Below are positions 29,563 through 43,348 of a DNA stretch of 64,000 bases, piece by piece. The first letter of the stretch is position 1. Each line of letters starts with the position of its first letter. Origin of the DNA: Glandiceps talaboti (taxonomy: Eukaryota > Hemichordata > Enteropneusta > Spengelidae); the NCBI RefSeq assembly GCF_964340395.1, contig NC_135553.1, positions 13,404,501 through 13,468,500 on the forward strand, given 5' to 3'. A program made the position numbers and the translations under genes. The notes beneath the pieces are model-generated. The model saw nothing but the letters and a program-made list of their open reading frames with translations. It was not told where the DNA came from and did no database searches.

Positions 29563-31703
29563 GTAAGTAATCTCAACCTGGAAAATGGAAGGGTGAAGGT
29601 CAGTGTTGAAATCTTTTAACTCTAAACCAGCTCATTATCATATATACATGTACCTTCAATAATAAAAATGTTCACAGATGTTCACTGTTAATCGTACGAA
29701 GCTTCTAAAAGATTCTTAATTCTTTATGTCAAAAACAGCCATCAATTGTTTTCTGCATTTACAAGCATTTAAACTTGAACGATTAGCTACGGTAAGCCAT
29801 TTATTCCGTGCACATGAATTGGAACAAAAAGATGTGATGAAACATGTATAAGCTATCAGAATTTTCAATTGTTTAATTTTAATCATTTTTCAAGCTTCAC
29901 ATAGAAACATGTTTGATAACACTTATCATATATTATGAGGTCATCAGGTACTCAAAATTGTTTATACTTTATAATATAGTGCCTTCATATAACCTTCAGT
30001 GATTGGCTTAAATTGTATCACATGGTATTGATCCATAGTGACCTCACTTTGCATATATGAGCGGTAGTCACGTTCTGTTCGCCCTGGGGCAATATTCATG
30101 TTGCACAAACGTATTATCGGCGCCTTGCTTTTACTACAGATAAGAAACAATATGTGTCTGTTAAATGTGATGCGATTTAAAACATTTATTCCCCGGCCTT
30201 ATTCGGGCACTAGTAAATATCATCATATTACCCCTTGTGCTGTTAAGAAGTAACTACTTCCCCCGGCTTCCAGCCTTGAGAAAAAGTTCCTGCATATCAG
30301 CCCTCAGTGTATAGACGTCTGCTTGTGCCTTAATAGCCAGGCAATATGTGTATAATATACATCCGGTGTCTATATTATATCCTATAGCTAGTACATGAAA
30401 TATTCCATAAAATGAAAATCATTTTAAAAATGAAACAACATCGTTATTTTTTCTCTCGCAAATACCATTTTGGGTCATGATGGTAAAATAACGGTTGAAA
30501 ACGTGTGGAACTTGTGATAATATAAGCATGGTTGTAAGGAATGGTAACACTCATGAAGACATTGAGTAACGCTTCGAGGGGAAATACATTAGATATCCAT
30601 ATTGGTTTGCATATATAGATAATATTTATGTATACACATTTTGACTCACACACGTCATTAATTTGACATACATTTATGAAGAACGGTATTGGGTTATTTC
30701 GCACCTTGTTTTCGGCAAAGCTTCACTTATGTTGCCCCCTGGACATAGAAAAGGAAAGTTCCGTAACAGATTCAAAAGTAATCGTCATAGGTATTTCAGG
30801 AAATAAGTTTGCAATCCATTAATAATTCTCTATTGTTCTACTCTTCAGGATGAAGAGATCAGTATGTATACTTTGCATTTCTGACAGTACGAATTTCCAC
30901 GTCTCCTAGGACACATGTACTAGATTGCAGTTTTTGTTATACATTGTAGATTTTGGCGTCTACAATTCTCTATCATACCAAAGCGACCTTGCATTAGCCA
31001 GCTAGTACAGTAGTACTATTATCCCCACCGTTAGGGACATTACATATTACCATTTTGTGTGACATACTAAACTAATCTTTTAGGATCCCTTGGATGTTCT
31101 CGTATGTTTCTCATAGCTTCAAACCCTGGCTTATTCCATTTACTTACTGTATATATTGATGTACAGAAATCGCCATACATTGTAGCCACAACCTCCTATC
31201 TGTAATATCATAACATCAAATGGTATGGTAGTATAAACACAAAACCAATAATGACAGACCTACCAACGGTAAACTCTGATAGCAAAGAAATATACTTGTG
31301 CTCAGATCTCCTTGGATGTGAATTATTGACGTAGGAACATTATACAATCGATCTATATATGTATTACAGGGAGCTATTAGCTATATCGCTGGAAAAATGA
31401 CTAAATCTAGACGATTAAAACCTAAACATGTTAAGTGCACGAACATAACATTTTCTAAAAGAGCATTTTTTTGGGACCTATTTTTGTAATTTTAACAGGT
31501 GTTGTGGTATATAAACGAGGTCAAAATTCCCTGTCAGTACCTTGTGGAAATAGCTATTATAATAACGAAGAAGAAAATAACTAATTAAAATTAAGTTGTG
31601 TTTACCTCGGTGAATGTAGCAATAACAATGCAAGCACTGATTGTGAAATAACGGTTTCTTCGCTACTTTTTTTCGCACATTGGGGTTGGAGTACTGTTAT
31701 GGT
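29563..31703. other. No further exon confirmed
   Basis: Includes the ambiguous exon-like piece at 29741-29798. The remainder is AT-rich with a slightly more GC-rich patch at 30190-30340. No recognisable product. Confidence 0.35.
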
Positions 31704-31744
<41 letters not shown>

Positions 31745-31830
31745 ATGTATGTATGTATGTATGTATGTATGTATGTATGTATGTATACATATCTGTCCGT
31801 CCGCCCGTCCGTCTGTCCGTCGGTCGGTCT
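31704..31830 (+). repeat. (CTGT)n-(ATGT)n-(CCGT)n compound microsatellite
   Basis: CTGT to 31743, ATGT to about 31788, then degenerate CCGT, CGTC and GGTC units. Confidence 0.96.
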
Positions 31831-33056
31831 GTTTGTCCGCCTGACTATTTACTATTTATCCGTCTGCCTGTGTGACGTGAATGGGTTGGTCTATATATCC
31901 GTGTTGTTGGTGGATACGATTGCACAATTGCTATATATATCATATGTCTAATGAAACTTAATGGACTCGTTCCTTTTGTGCCAAAACGGTATCGGGTAAC
32001 GTGTTCATTGGACTGTTTTAGAGATAGAGCCCCATTCATTATAACGAATATGCCATTGAATAAATAAGTTACTTGTGTTACAGGTTGAAGCCCAACTCCT
32101 TACTTTTTTACAATGATTTTGGAATGAATTTTTCTTTTTAAAATCATATTCCATTGCTTTCTTTTCATACATTCTTAATCCAAAGGATACCTTACTAGTT
32201 AAGAGTTACTGAACAAGCTTTTTTCTGTTTCCCAGGAACGTGATTTGTAATCGTACGCGTGTTCTTTCCCTGGTGGTTTTTACTTCATTACCTAGTCGAA
32301 CCATACAATCGCTTCTTAACATTGAAATTCCCCCATCGTAGGAAAGACGTGATTCAACATTCACATAAACGTGTCGATTTTTTTCTTTCTATAGTATTTT
32401 TAAATCAAATTAATACAGGTGTCTCAATCTTTTCCATGTTAAATACCGTTAAATGTAGACCGTTCCCGGTAACATTACAAGGACGTCGTATTGCGTCAAC
32501 TGAAAGGACTGCCAGCACCTTTACATCCCAAAAGGTGGGAGCCAACATTTCCTGTCGGAAATGAGAATTCCTGGATCTATTGAATAGTCTCAAACATTAA
32601 AAGGGGAGAACGATTATGCAGTCTTTTCAGAGAAAGTCGACAAGGGTGGACGAAATTGTACAGTAAAGTCGTACCACACAATGTCAAATTTAATGAAGTT
32701 ATTAGTTGCTTTAATAAAGTAATCTACTGCCTATATTCTCATTAGGGTTTTCCAACCATGGCTAATTTCTGAGGAAATAAACAAATCCGCAAATTCTCAC
32801 GGTATATTCTCTGCATGTAAATCAGTTATATTGGACTTCTGCCATAGAGTGACCTATATTTTGTAAAAGTCATCAATTTATAGCTATTTCTACAGGAGCT
32901 AGGAAACATTGAGTTTGTTTTGTTTTCAGTAAAGGTGATATCAGAAGCTAACTATGGCCATATCTTTATTGCTTATTGATTTTATTGTAGCAAATGCTTG
33001 TAGTGTATTTCTGTGACGCAACGTTTCCATGACATTTTCTAATCACTTCACAAATT
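31831..33056. other. No gene seen
   Basis: A 101-codon frame at 32259-32564 has no recognisable product or convincing splice context. The remainder is ordinary. Confidence 0.4.
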
Positions 33057-33120
33057 GAACATACATAAACACACATACATACATACATACATACATACAT
33101 ACATACATACATACATACAT

Positions 33121-33152
<32 letters not shown>

Positions 33153-33221
33153 CTACCTACCTACCTACCTACCTACCTACCTACCTACCTACCTACCTAC
33201 CTACATACATACATACATACA

Positions 33222-33250
<29 letters not shown>
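33057..33250 (+). repeat. (CATA)-(CA)-(CCTA)-(CATA) compound microsatellite
   Basis: Similar block order to 28806-29052. Confidence 0.98.
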
Positions 33251-33255
<5 letters not shown>

Positions 33256-33371
33256 CTTTTACTACGATGTGGGCGTTAAATGTCGACTGACAGTTACAAA
33301 TGAGGCTATTGACCAATCACGGAAAAGCATGAAGACCGGTGTATCAGCTGAGTAGCAAATTTATCTAATAT

Positions 33372-33513
33372 CCTTTTTTTCTTAAAGTCATGTCCATATA
33401 TTGATATAATTACCGATACATACATACATACATACATACATACATACATACATACATACATACATACATACATACATACATACATACATGCATACATGCA
33501 TACATACATACAT
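33372..33513 (+). mobile_element. CATA-tailed dispersed repeat, copy 1
   Basis: A 49-bp block with CTTTTTTTCTTAAAGT and ATTGATATAATTACCGATA leads straight into (CATA)n with a few CATG units. The same block and repeat occur at 55954-56041, while sequence beyond the microsatellite differs. This is what an element with a simple-repeat 3' tail would look like. Confidence 0.6.
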
Positions 33514-36500
33514 TCACATATATAAGCTAGGAACAGAATGTGGTCATTACTAATGTGTCTCAAAATGAACCTTTTTATGTTATACACGTAATTGAAACAA
33601 AATACATAGCTCGAAATGACTAATAAACCTGACCTTTAATGTGATATTGTTTATGGCGATAGTTAGTCACATATTAGTCATCAATATTGAAACATTTGCT
33701 TCGTGTATACTTGTATAGTTTTACATAGTTGCTTTGTTCCGGTGATGGTTAGAAACAGTCAAGTATAAAACTCCAACCTTACACGAAAGCATTGCAATAT
33801 GATACCAAGCTCTCTGCAATGTGGACTAACCTAATGAAAGTATTGATTATTAGGATAGTTTGCAAAAGACAGACGATTCAATCGCGCGTGATTTGGGGTC
33901 CCATGCTACTTATGCCCAGAGAGTAACTAGGGACGCGCAAACAAAACCTCTTTTCAAAACTTCAGAGTTACTTATATGGTTTTGTAGTAATTTTATCATG
34001 GTTATATGTGCCGATATCTTTCACTTTACTGCTAGACACGAGTTTATATTGAGTCGACATAGTGCATTGATCATTGGCTACCATCTTTCAATTTTGTGAG
34101 TATATTGCTATAGCAATACAGAGTTCTGTTTTTACTCGATACACCGAGAAAAACTCGAGTCGTCATGAACTTATTAAATTCATATCACGGGGCATTGGGA
34201 TTGTTATGATTTATATATCTATATATTTTATATTATGATTTACATATCTATGCTACACAGCTTTTCTTCATCGATGTTGTTTTTGTCATGAAAAGACGTG
34301 CATGGCAAGACAGGAAGGTCGACACGTTTCACACCTTGAATACTAATTAACTACCCATACGCTTAATTGGCTTAATAATGAAATCGACATGGGAAGACAG
34401 GATGAGTTAAGGAATTCAAATTAACGAGCCGTGTAGATGAAATACTACAAGAAGGCGTCAGATTCATCTTTGGATTACAGCTTGGGAGTCTATAATACTT
34501 CGCATTCTATATTGATACTTGCGCACAGGCGTTCTTCTTCGTTTGAGTAACCTACACAAATCCTCACACTAAGCTTTGCTAGTACTACCTATGCTATTCA
34601 CGCTACACTACAGTGCTGTTTTGAAGTTGCTATAAATTTCTCAACTAACCTTTGAAACGTCCGTATCATCATTATAATGGAATAGCCCTAAAACATAACA
34701 TAACATAACATCCACTCTAAAATATCATTTACGTCATGACATTCACCTCAAGCACTCCGAGTGCTGTATGGAAGTCTTGAATGTAATCAGTCAGCTTTGA
34801 ATATAATCGCGAGATAAATACATACATATGATATAACATATGTGATTATGGGTCATTGTATAGCATATGTGATTATGGGGGCTTTGATGATTATTTTAGG
34901 TATGATCAAACCCCGGCGTCATACAGTCTCTGCTGTCAGTTTGATATCATTAAAATAAGAAAATCGTCAGATTCATGGAGGTCATGTATATGATCGTCAA
35001 ACTTTATTAACTTCTTATAATATTATCAGGGGAAAACGTGTTGATCGTTCTGAGTGCTAGTGGATGTGTGGGCTTTACAGGTATATTAGTCATGAGACTT
35101 GTAACTTGTGTTTTTGGCATTTCGACAGTAGTCAGAAAATAACACAGGCACACACATGCACATACACAATACCTACTTTAATACCTGTAGACCTACTTGC
35201 AAGAATGCGTACACATACCTACCTACCAACCCATTCACACCCTCCCCACACATATACACACGCACGCACGCACGCACGCAAATTGTGTTATAAAGTCAAT
35301 TACGAACTCCAGGCTGTATTAGCAAAGTCTATGTTCACAAGGTAGGTTTTGCATACATCGTGTATAAATAATGTATAAATTATATATAAATTATGTGCTA
35401 AGAGAGAAAATGGTATAGTGCATATAGTGTCAATAATTGATATGTTCTAAGATATAATACAATAAAAAATTAAACACATTACCAGTTGATGGTTTGTCAT
35501 TGAATATTTTCTGAAGGTTGTTATCACACCGTTAAACTTCTTCTTGGGTTCAACGTCCAACTTATTTGTTAAAACTCTCACAACATCCTAAATGTCAAAT
35601 GTATAGCACCGTCCCCAAAGAATAACTTTCGATGGCGATAGTTTGTCAACAAACACTATTAATATATAATATCAAGTCAATCAAGACTAGAGTCTTATCG
35701 GCCTACTTTATTAATTAATACTTTGTACAATTTTGAGTTCAATATATAATTTTTTTTCGAGATCAAACTCCAGACGTGTTCGCTATTACACATCCGCTAG
35801 ATTGAGTGTATTTTTGAGTGTAATGATCACCCAAACAACACTTCCACACACCATCTTTTTTTATTATATTTTTTTCTGACTTCGTCAGTCCTTTATTGCA
35901 TTCATTAAAACCCGTTGAAAAGACCGAGAAGTTAAATATATGTAGCATTGATTATGCTTTCCGTGTGATATGAAATGACAGCACATGTATCGCTATCGAT
36001 TTATGCCTACGTAGGAGGAAAAACCTTGTTGGGGGTCAGCAGTGGAAGGTAATATTTAACGATGCAATGTGCGATAAAATTAACACTTACCTTATAATCT
36101 ATCTACTTCCTCGTAACGACCAATCATAATATCAATAGAGGTGTATAGATTGAAATTTCTAGTTTCGTTTTTAAAAGGTTGCAACAATAGAAATATTTGG
36201 TTCGACATATCGAATATTTATATTGAAATTTACAAAGCTAGATCACTGAAGAGACAGAGTTCATATAAATGATCGCTAATAAGATTAAATCCATATTTTT
36301 CTGTCTATATTACAAATGAGGTTGACAAACTTATACGGGGTCATCACAACCTAAACGTTTGGATATACATTTTTGACACCCATAGACAAGTCATGTTGCC
36401 GAAACGTGAATGGATATTGTTAATGCTTATAATGTCATGATTACCCAATGCGTCATACACGTCATACTAAAATTAACAATTGCCAGCAAGCCATGCCTTG

Positions 36501-36784
36501 TATGCATTGTGTTTGTCATACTTTGGCAAGAAATAACAAAAAATCAACAATTTTAAAGCTATGAATAAGACGACACGTCTCCTGCCACGGTTGGATACGA
36601 TAATCCTTTCCGCCCAAAGAAAGCCTCCCTGTAGTAGATGTTCGAGTTATATAAGAAAGGAGTGTATAAGAATCGGATAAGCATCATCATACATAGTATT
36701 TCCTAGTCGTCGTTGAAAACGTAGATGTCTTTTTTGAACAACAACTATAAAAAAAATATTCTCTAGTTTAAACGTTATTTTCTG
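33514..36784. other. No gene seen
   Basis: Small local direct repeats at 34203/34233 and 34838/34863, and CA/GCAC-rich sequence at 35145-35280. Several short open frames are without support. Confidence 0.4.
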
Positions 36785-37201
36785 CTACATCGGGGAATAT
36801 ACACGCATCTCACATTTCGCGGCGCATCGAGAGGGCGGTGTCTTTATGTCCACAATGACATATTGACTATACAGGGTTACGATCATGTTTAATGTAATAC
36901 GGCAGACATCCTTACGTTCCGTCAAAGGAAGGCGATAAACTGTAAATACGTATGACTGGTTTCGATTTAGATCGTATTGTAAGGGTAAAATGTCACCTTT
37001 GTCGAGTTCTAAAAGTAAAAAGCACTTCTGACTCGTTATCGCAAAGTCAGAAGGCAGACACTCGAAGTACAGACACTTTTTGTCGGTCATAAATGGAATG
37101 TATAACATCACATGTACATGGCATACTAATCGGATCTTGCTTGATGTCGTGAAGGCGGGGGGAATATGCCCTGAGTTGAAGTCGGCAAAGATAGACGAAT
37201 A
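36785..37201 (-). CDS. Unrecognised long open frame, possible exon
   Basis: Stop-free for about 138 codons, from a TAG at 37202-37204 to the stop at 36785. The first internal Met at 37111 gives 108 residues. The composition is protein-like, with several cysteines (for example FECLPSDFAITSQKCFLLLE and PPSRCAAKCEMRVYSPM at the end). The DNA is richer in CpG than its flanks. An overlapping minus-strand frame at 37126-37431 in another phase could be a shadow. No domain is recognised. If it is the last exon, an acceptor just upstream (TGTAG or CTAG near 37202) would be used, but its pyrimidine tract is poor. A frame this long is expected perhaps once by chance in a window of this size and composition, so the call is tentative. 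Confidence 0.22.
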   Translation of the reverse strand, partial: YSSIFADFNSGHIPPAFTTSSKIRLVCHVHVMLYIPFMTDKKCLYFECLPSDFAITSQKCFLLLELDKGDILPLQYDLNRNQSYVFTVYRLPLTERKDVCRITLNMIVTLYSQYVIVDIKTPPSRCAAKCEMRVYSPM

Positions 37202-38641
37202 CTAGCTACATTCCGCATTTGACAAGAAATTCCTTCCACGGAAGCCTGGCACCACGACAGTATACATATTAGTTCTTTACGTGAATTCATTAGTGCGTGT
37301 ACATGTATATGTATCCATTTCTTATAGTGTGCCTTACACTTACAGCCTGCAGAAGATCGGATATGTAACGAAGTACACATGCCATGAATGTTAAAGATTA
37401 CAAAATAGTCTTCTAGTACTACAACATACACCAGAAAGGATAGTTTTCTTTCGAACTCGAAGAACTAATAGGCTAGCGGAAACCGTCATATTCCTTGTTA
37501 TAGTTGTTATATCGCTTTCAGCAATAGCTCGGCTTATTTCCAATCAGTATATTCCTCATGAATGATGCAGTAGCACGTGATCATTATTGGTAGTCTTTTT
37601 TAAGTTGCCAGACGGACGTTTAGCTTGCAGCAAACAGGAAAATGGTGATATATTTTGACTGCTTTAACAGCGAACTAGCAATCTTCTTTTGAATATGACT
37701 TCGCGGAAAACAGAGGCGCATATTGTTATTTCCGATAGATAACTGAAAAATGCAATACTGTGACATTCAACAATAACACTTTGTTACCTAGGAAATAAAT
37801 TGGTGGGATTATTGAAAATAAAATAACACGACTTTTTACATTTCGAAATATCCTTATCGTGTCAACTCCTTTTTCAAAACCAAACGTTAAAGGCTGTCAA
37901 CTTGCAGAGGCGATATGATTGATTGATTCAAGTCAACGCAAAAATGTACACCCTACGATATTTTAACAGTAAAGTCGAGTGCGTTATTATTAAAGCTATG
38001 GTATCTGTAATATTTCAATAGCCGTTAACTTCACGTAACTATTGAAAAAAAAGCCAAATCGTGCATAGAATGGCTAAAATCTTCTAATTATTTGAATATT
38101 CCGTCTGTTAGTTGTTGATTGTACTGTGTACTATACAATGACATGGCGAACGGACGGTCTGGTCCGCCAATCTCTCATAGTGTAAAGGTTTGATATGAGG
38201 GTTTGATCACGAGGCGACTAGTAGAAATAGACATTTTACCAAAAATATAAATTGTGCATAAAGTTCAAATTACAACTAATGGGCCATTTCTAGTAGCGGT
38301 ATGCAAACGCGCATCGGGAATTGGTAGTAAAAATAGATCGCGCACTTGACAGAAAAGGTACGACTATGCAAAAATCTGATATATACCCAAGTATACTTTA
38401 ATAGATAGAGGTCCCTTAACGTCCAAAACCCGCACATAAAATTTGATAACGCTTTTTCGCGCTCGAACCTGACGTCAGACGACATAATTCTTATGAAGAC
38501 ATCGGCTGAATTTCAAGCGAAACTAAGGAATTGAAACATAGGATCAGAACACTAGTCAAATTGCCTTGCATGGACATTTGGGGGCTGTCTAAAAAAGGGT
38601 CATGCAAAGCACACAAACTAGAAGATCCAGAGATAAATATT
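37202..38641. other. No gene seen
   Basis: Short frames only. No repeat structure seen. Confidence 0.4.
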
Positions 38642-38642
38642 A

Positions 38643-38690
<48 letters not shown>

Positions 38691-38697
38691 ATCATCG

Positions 38698-38735
<38 letters not shown>
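38642..38735 (+). repeat. (CAT)n trinucleotide array
   Basis: ATC/CAT units with two interruptions. Open frames reading polyserine and polyhistidine are products of the repeat. Confidence 0.97.
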
Positions 38736-39964
38736 TATGTTAGAGTGTGCACTGTATATGTAGTTAAACTGTGAAGTGTTGACATATACTTTTATTATGT
38801 GATATTACAGCATCAAATGGAGCATACATAAATGATTTATCTTACTCGTTACGTCGCTTGATGACGTTAAATATGTATTTTCACTAACTCTATAATCTGG
38901 GCCCGTCTAAACCAATATCGTAACTATAAGTCGATTTTTTCTCACAAATTCCAATTTTGCAATAACACCAAGACAACTCACCAACGAATAGCATTTTTAT
39001 ACGTAAAGGGACAAATATTCTTACCTCGTAGACGTTTTGCCATAGTATATAGGTAACAAATTCTGCGATGATTTCACTCTGAACCAGTCAGTCTTCTGTG
39101 TTTGCCCGGATTACCAGAATTCTAATTAAAATATCACCGCAGCTGAAAAAGATGTTTTCTGAAGTCCGTAGAATATGGAGAAAGTATGAGCGTGCTTTAC
39201 ATCATTCATTGCAACGTTCAAGAATGTTGTGATAGAAAGATGTGTTGTCAACTCTATTTGATTTGCCCATCCCATTAACTGTCAATCATCGAAACAACTA
39301 TCGTGTACGTGACATGCATACATTTGATATCCGCTTCAAAACGGTGTGTACATGGTTCAATTGTTGTTGTATGCTTATTGTCGCCTCTCGCACATACGAA
39401 ATGTTACTTCTCGAAAATTGATTCCAAAATAGAGACATCCTATGTACTGACCTTGTATCAGTTTCTTTCGTAAGAATATCGCTTTTTTTAACAATGATAA
39501 ATTGATGTATACTTTACGTAAAAAATGTCCTCGTGTGTTAAAACTACATCTGCATTGGTTTCAATTGTTGAGTTCACACTTCTATATTCAATGCAGATTG
39601 CAAGATACACATATTCCATTCAACTAGTCAGAAATTTTGGAAACCATGCGAGTTAAGTTGTTTTTTTTTAGACCTTCCAGTTTTGTTTTGTGTTTTGTTT
39701 GTACACATTTACAAAATTGAAACTGACTGTAACTTTTATTGATTATATCCATACGAAATAAAACTGGTCGTCTACATTCAAACCCTCCTAACACATCCAG
39801 TTATGACACTCACACGTTAGACATAAAAACTAATGAACGAAGATAGAGTAAGTTATACTTAGATTTGATTCTGTGGTTATGTATACAAAACCGTACTCCT
39901 AAAGTTCAGGAGATACTAAAGCCCCCACTATAAAAAGTCATTATACTAAAGGTCGACTATATAT
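38736..39964. other. No gene seen
   Basis: Ordinary AT-rich sequence. Confidence 0.45.
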
Positions 39965-40625
39965 AGAAATATATACTCAAACCTTCATTTCCAAAGTAAA
40001 AGTCAAAGTGATAAAGCAAGTAATCCAATATTTTGATATGCGTGTATTGACAGTTATGTATCTACCAGACTGATAAGTATATTTGCAAACAAATGTTAAG
40101 GTGATAGAGTGTATATTGATAGTTTTGTAGCTTGCATATTGATGAATGGATTTTGCATACAGAGATAATTGATAACATAAATATTCAGATATTATTCATA
40201 CATTGTATATAATGTTAGTTATGTAAACAGTATTATCATGAATAGAGTTGTATACAAAGTTAAAGTGATAACACAAATATAAAGATATTTTGATATTAAT
40301 ATATGATAATTATGTAGCTAGCATATTTATGAGTGAAGTTTCATACTACGAAAGTCAAAGTTATAGCAGATACTTTGATATTCAGACATTGCATATAATG
40401 ATAGCTCTGTAGCTAGCATATATATAAATGGATTTGCATACAAAAGTGTAAGTTATAGCACAAATGTTCAATATCCATATATAGTGATAGCTCTGTAGCT
40501 AGTATACTTATGAATACTATAAAATTCAAATTGATAGAAGAAATATTTAGCTAGTTTGAGATTCGTATATGAACTAGTCGTGTATCTAGCACACCAATAA
40601 ATGAAATTGAATGCAAAGGAGGGAC
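39965..40625 (+). repeat. Degenerate minisatellite, period about 90 bp
   Basis: At least seven diverged units. Markers at 40057, 40127, 40222, 40314, 40409, 40495 and 40582 mostly read GTAGCTAGCATAT. Each is followed by ATGAATGG, TTGCATACAAA, AAAGTTATAGCACAAAT, TTGATATTCATA and ATAATGATAGCTCT, in that order. Spacings are 70, 95, 92, 95, 86 and 87 bp. Further faint units occur at about 40990-41020 and 41150-41240. Confidence 0.8.
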
Positions 40626-42483
40626 TATGGGTCACCCCAACACAGACTTTCGAAAGGTAAACTGACGTATGATGTTGATGTATGATCAGTCATTATGATT
40701 GTGTTTTGTAACACACCATATCAGTAATACGTGCCAAAGAGTATACAGTACATGTATACGTAGGGTTTCCGTATGACAACAGTGAAAGTATTTCGACAAA
40801 CAAAACAGGAATCTGCACAAGTTCACTCCTTTAATAAATACCGACCCTTTTATTTTTTTTTTACTTCTTGATTTAAATAAGAATGGGATACGAAGTAACA
40901 GTATAAATTAGACAGTGATAACTGATAGCATCACAATATAGACATTGTAAAAGGAAAACATGGACGGGCTTTCGTTTGCATATAAATTAACATTTATATA
41001 GCTAGTATTTATTTTTGAGGACGCTGGTTGGCCAATCATTTAGCTGTTATTTTAATTATATTGATACATTGATTTACATGTGGTGATACTTAACATGTTA
41101 TCGTCCAAATGAATTAATCTGACTAACAAATTTGCATATTTATTTAAAGTTATGCGGCTATCATATCAATGCATCTGTTTGCATCACAAGTATGTATTTA
41201 GCATATCGATGTAGTGATATATAATTATCATAATGGAGGTTTCCGGGTTATTATCGACTGAATTGTATACGAAATAATCCAGAGTGGGTGGGTTCAAAAG
41301 TAGCGCTTAAGACTTGACCTTATTCGACGATATTGAGACACTACTGCAGTCCGATGATCAAGAACTTGAACCTCCATTCTCGCCCTACGTTTAAACTTAC
41401 CGTTCCATTTGGTTTTCTAATTTCGATGAAAGGGATAAGCATAAAAACCTGCCATAAGCAATTAATCCTTCGCCAGAAAATCGCCTTTATAAGTAAATCT
41501 TCAAGTTTCAAGCTTTAGTGCATTTTAAGATTATGGTTATTTGGCAGGGTGAACTTTAACAGGATGAATTCAAATATTGGGTAATCGAAAACGACCAACA
41601 TACGTCATACATATTGACTAGACTCCTTAGGGTAATCTAAACAGGCGACTATGTCAAATAAATAGTTTACCGTAAAATACAGGGTTACGTCACAGCTTTT
41701 GGGCCGGCTCCCTAGCGTGATCCAGATAGTCGATCTTTTGTATTGATTGTGTGGCATGAAAATGTGCAGGTTTTTCTGTGATATAACAGTCGTCGATTGA
41801 TTCTTGACAAAGACGAGTAAAAGAAAGCGACAAGAAAAAGAAAGGTTACAACAGGAATGGTATTAAACACAGATGTGTGATCACAATGAGTTAAATATTA
41901 CATTTACTGTTAGGCGTGACAAAGCTCAAGATTCTTCCACATTGATATGTATTCACAATTGTATACCAGTGCAGAGAAAAATATGCCTATGTACAATTAA
42001 CTACAGTCGACTATGGATTTACCTTCATATGGATCGCCAGGTGTTGTGTTATATATTGCAGGTAGATTTCTACCAACGCAGATGTTTTAAATTTTAAATA
42101 TTGCCTTGCGGCTAATGGTGGTTGATACTTTTCTTTTGCAACAGAATCTCTATGTTCTTTTAGATAATATTAAATGTCATTGCATTATGCCGTTAACAAT
42201 ATAACAACGTTTGGGATATTTGCACAATTTAAAACGTTCCTAAAATGTATAATAAAAATATACATCTTTAGTAAACATACACATGCATTAGATCGATCCG
42301 ATTTGTTTACAGCCACTTATCCAGTATGTAATTTCTAAAGTACACGAACATTCTTAAAAAGGGTGTGTACTTTGTTCTAAACAACAAAACAACTTATCGC
42401 TATTGTGAATACATAAATGCAGAATAAAGGATTCGCAAAGGAACAGATTCAAGAATGAAAAGTTAAAGATATAACAGAAGGAG
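40626..42483. other. No gene seen
   Basis: Contains two faint outlying minisatellite units and short unsupported frames (41333-41518, 41873-42097). Confidence 0.4.
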
Positions 42484-42697
42484 GTATGTATGTATGTATG
42501 TATGTATGTATGTATGTATGTATGTATGTATGTATGTGTGTATGTATGTATGTATGTATGTATATTTGCATTCATTCATTCATTCATTCATTCATTCATC
42601 CATGCATGCATGCATGCATGCATGCATGCATGTATGTATGTATGTATGTATGTATGTATGTATGTATGTATGTATGTATGTATGTATGTATGTATGT
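42484..42697 (+). repeat. (TATG)-(CATT)-(CATG)-(TATG) compound microsatellite
   Basis: Block changes at about 42569, 42600 and 42630. Open frames on both strands are repeat translations. Confidence 0.98.
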
Positions 42698-42741
42698 GTG
42701 AGTGCAAAAGTAATAAGTAGAATATTCCTGATAAATAAATT

Positions 42742-42828
42742 CAATCCTGACGGTTAGAATCAGTATTCTTTCTCATAGGATATCAAGGCAAGATACATAT
42801 TAGGTCATCACCTGACTGTATATCTAAA
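42742..42828 (-). repeat. Second copy of the TA-island repeat
   Basis: Matches 27416-27501. On the minus strand both copies read GATATCCTATGAGA, then an AGAATA hairpin and AACCGTC or AACGTCGG. It lies about 45 bp from a tetranucleotide microsatellite. Confidence 0.6.
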
Positions 42829-42932
42829 TGTTATGGAATAGAACGACATACTTCAAGTTCTTATAAACGGCAAAAATACGCGCGAGGAAAGATTTAAAGT
42901 CACGCGCACAAAACGAACTCGCTAGTCTTGCT

Positions 42933-43014
42933 GCTAGACGTTCGGGCTTTCTTTCGATGCTATAACTATAAGCGAACGAAGTTCGCATGTGAGGGCTTGC
43001 CCGAACAGTCTAGC
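42933..43014. repeat. Imperfect hairpin
   Basis: GCTAGACGTTCGGGC (42933-42947) pairs with GCCCGAACAGTCTAGC (42999-43014) with one extra base. The loop holds a second small palindrome, CGAACGAAGTTCG. Confidence 0.75.
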
Positions 43015-43348
43015 GAATGTCATTTTCAGACCGGACATTCCATTGAGATTACGATAAGCGGTGGGTTGGGCCATATATGCATATATATACTTTAATATAT
43101 TCAATCTCTACATGCAGGTGTTGACAAACACATTTATGTCATTACTATGTCTTATCAGTTTATGGTAATTGTGTTTAATGAGTGTGTAGACGTTGTCATT
43201 CACACATTTTAGTTAACGCATTGGTGGTTATTTTTACAAGCCCCTCCTTAAGATGAATATGCATGAAAATTTAGCTTTTGTCCTCTGTGCTTGTCGCTAA
43301 TACGGTTCTCTGATTGGCAGTTATTTATATCCTGATGACATTCGCTAG
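43010..43348. mobile_element. Foldback or MITE-like element with 14-bp inverted ends
   Basis: CTAGCGAATGTCAT at 43010-43023 is the exact inverse of 43335-43348. The 339-bp interior is non-coding. Both ends overlap a separate hairpin (42933-43014 and 43344-43424), so the termini sit in a nested foldback structure. Confidence 0.6.
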
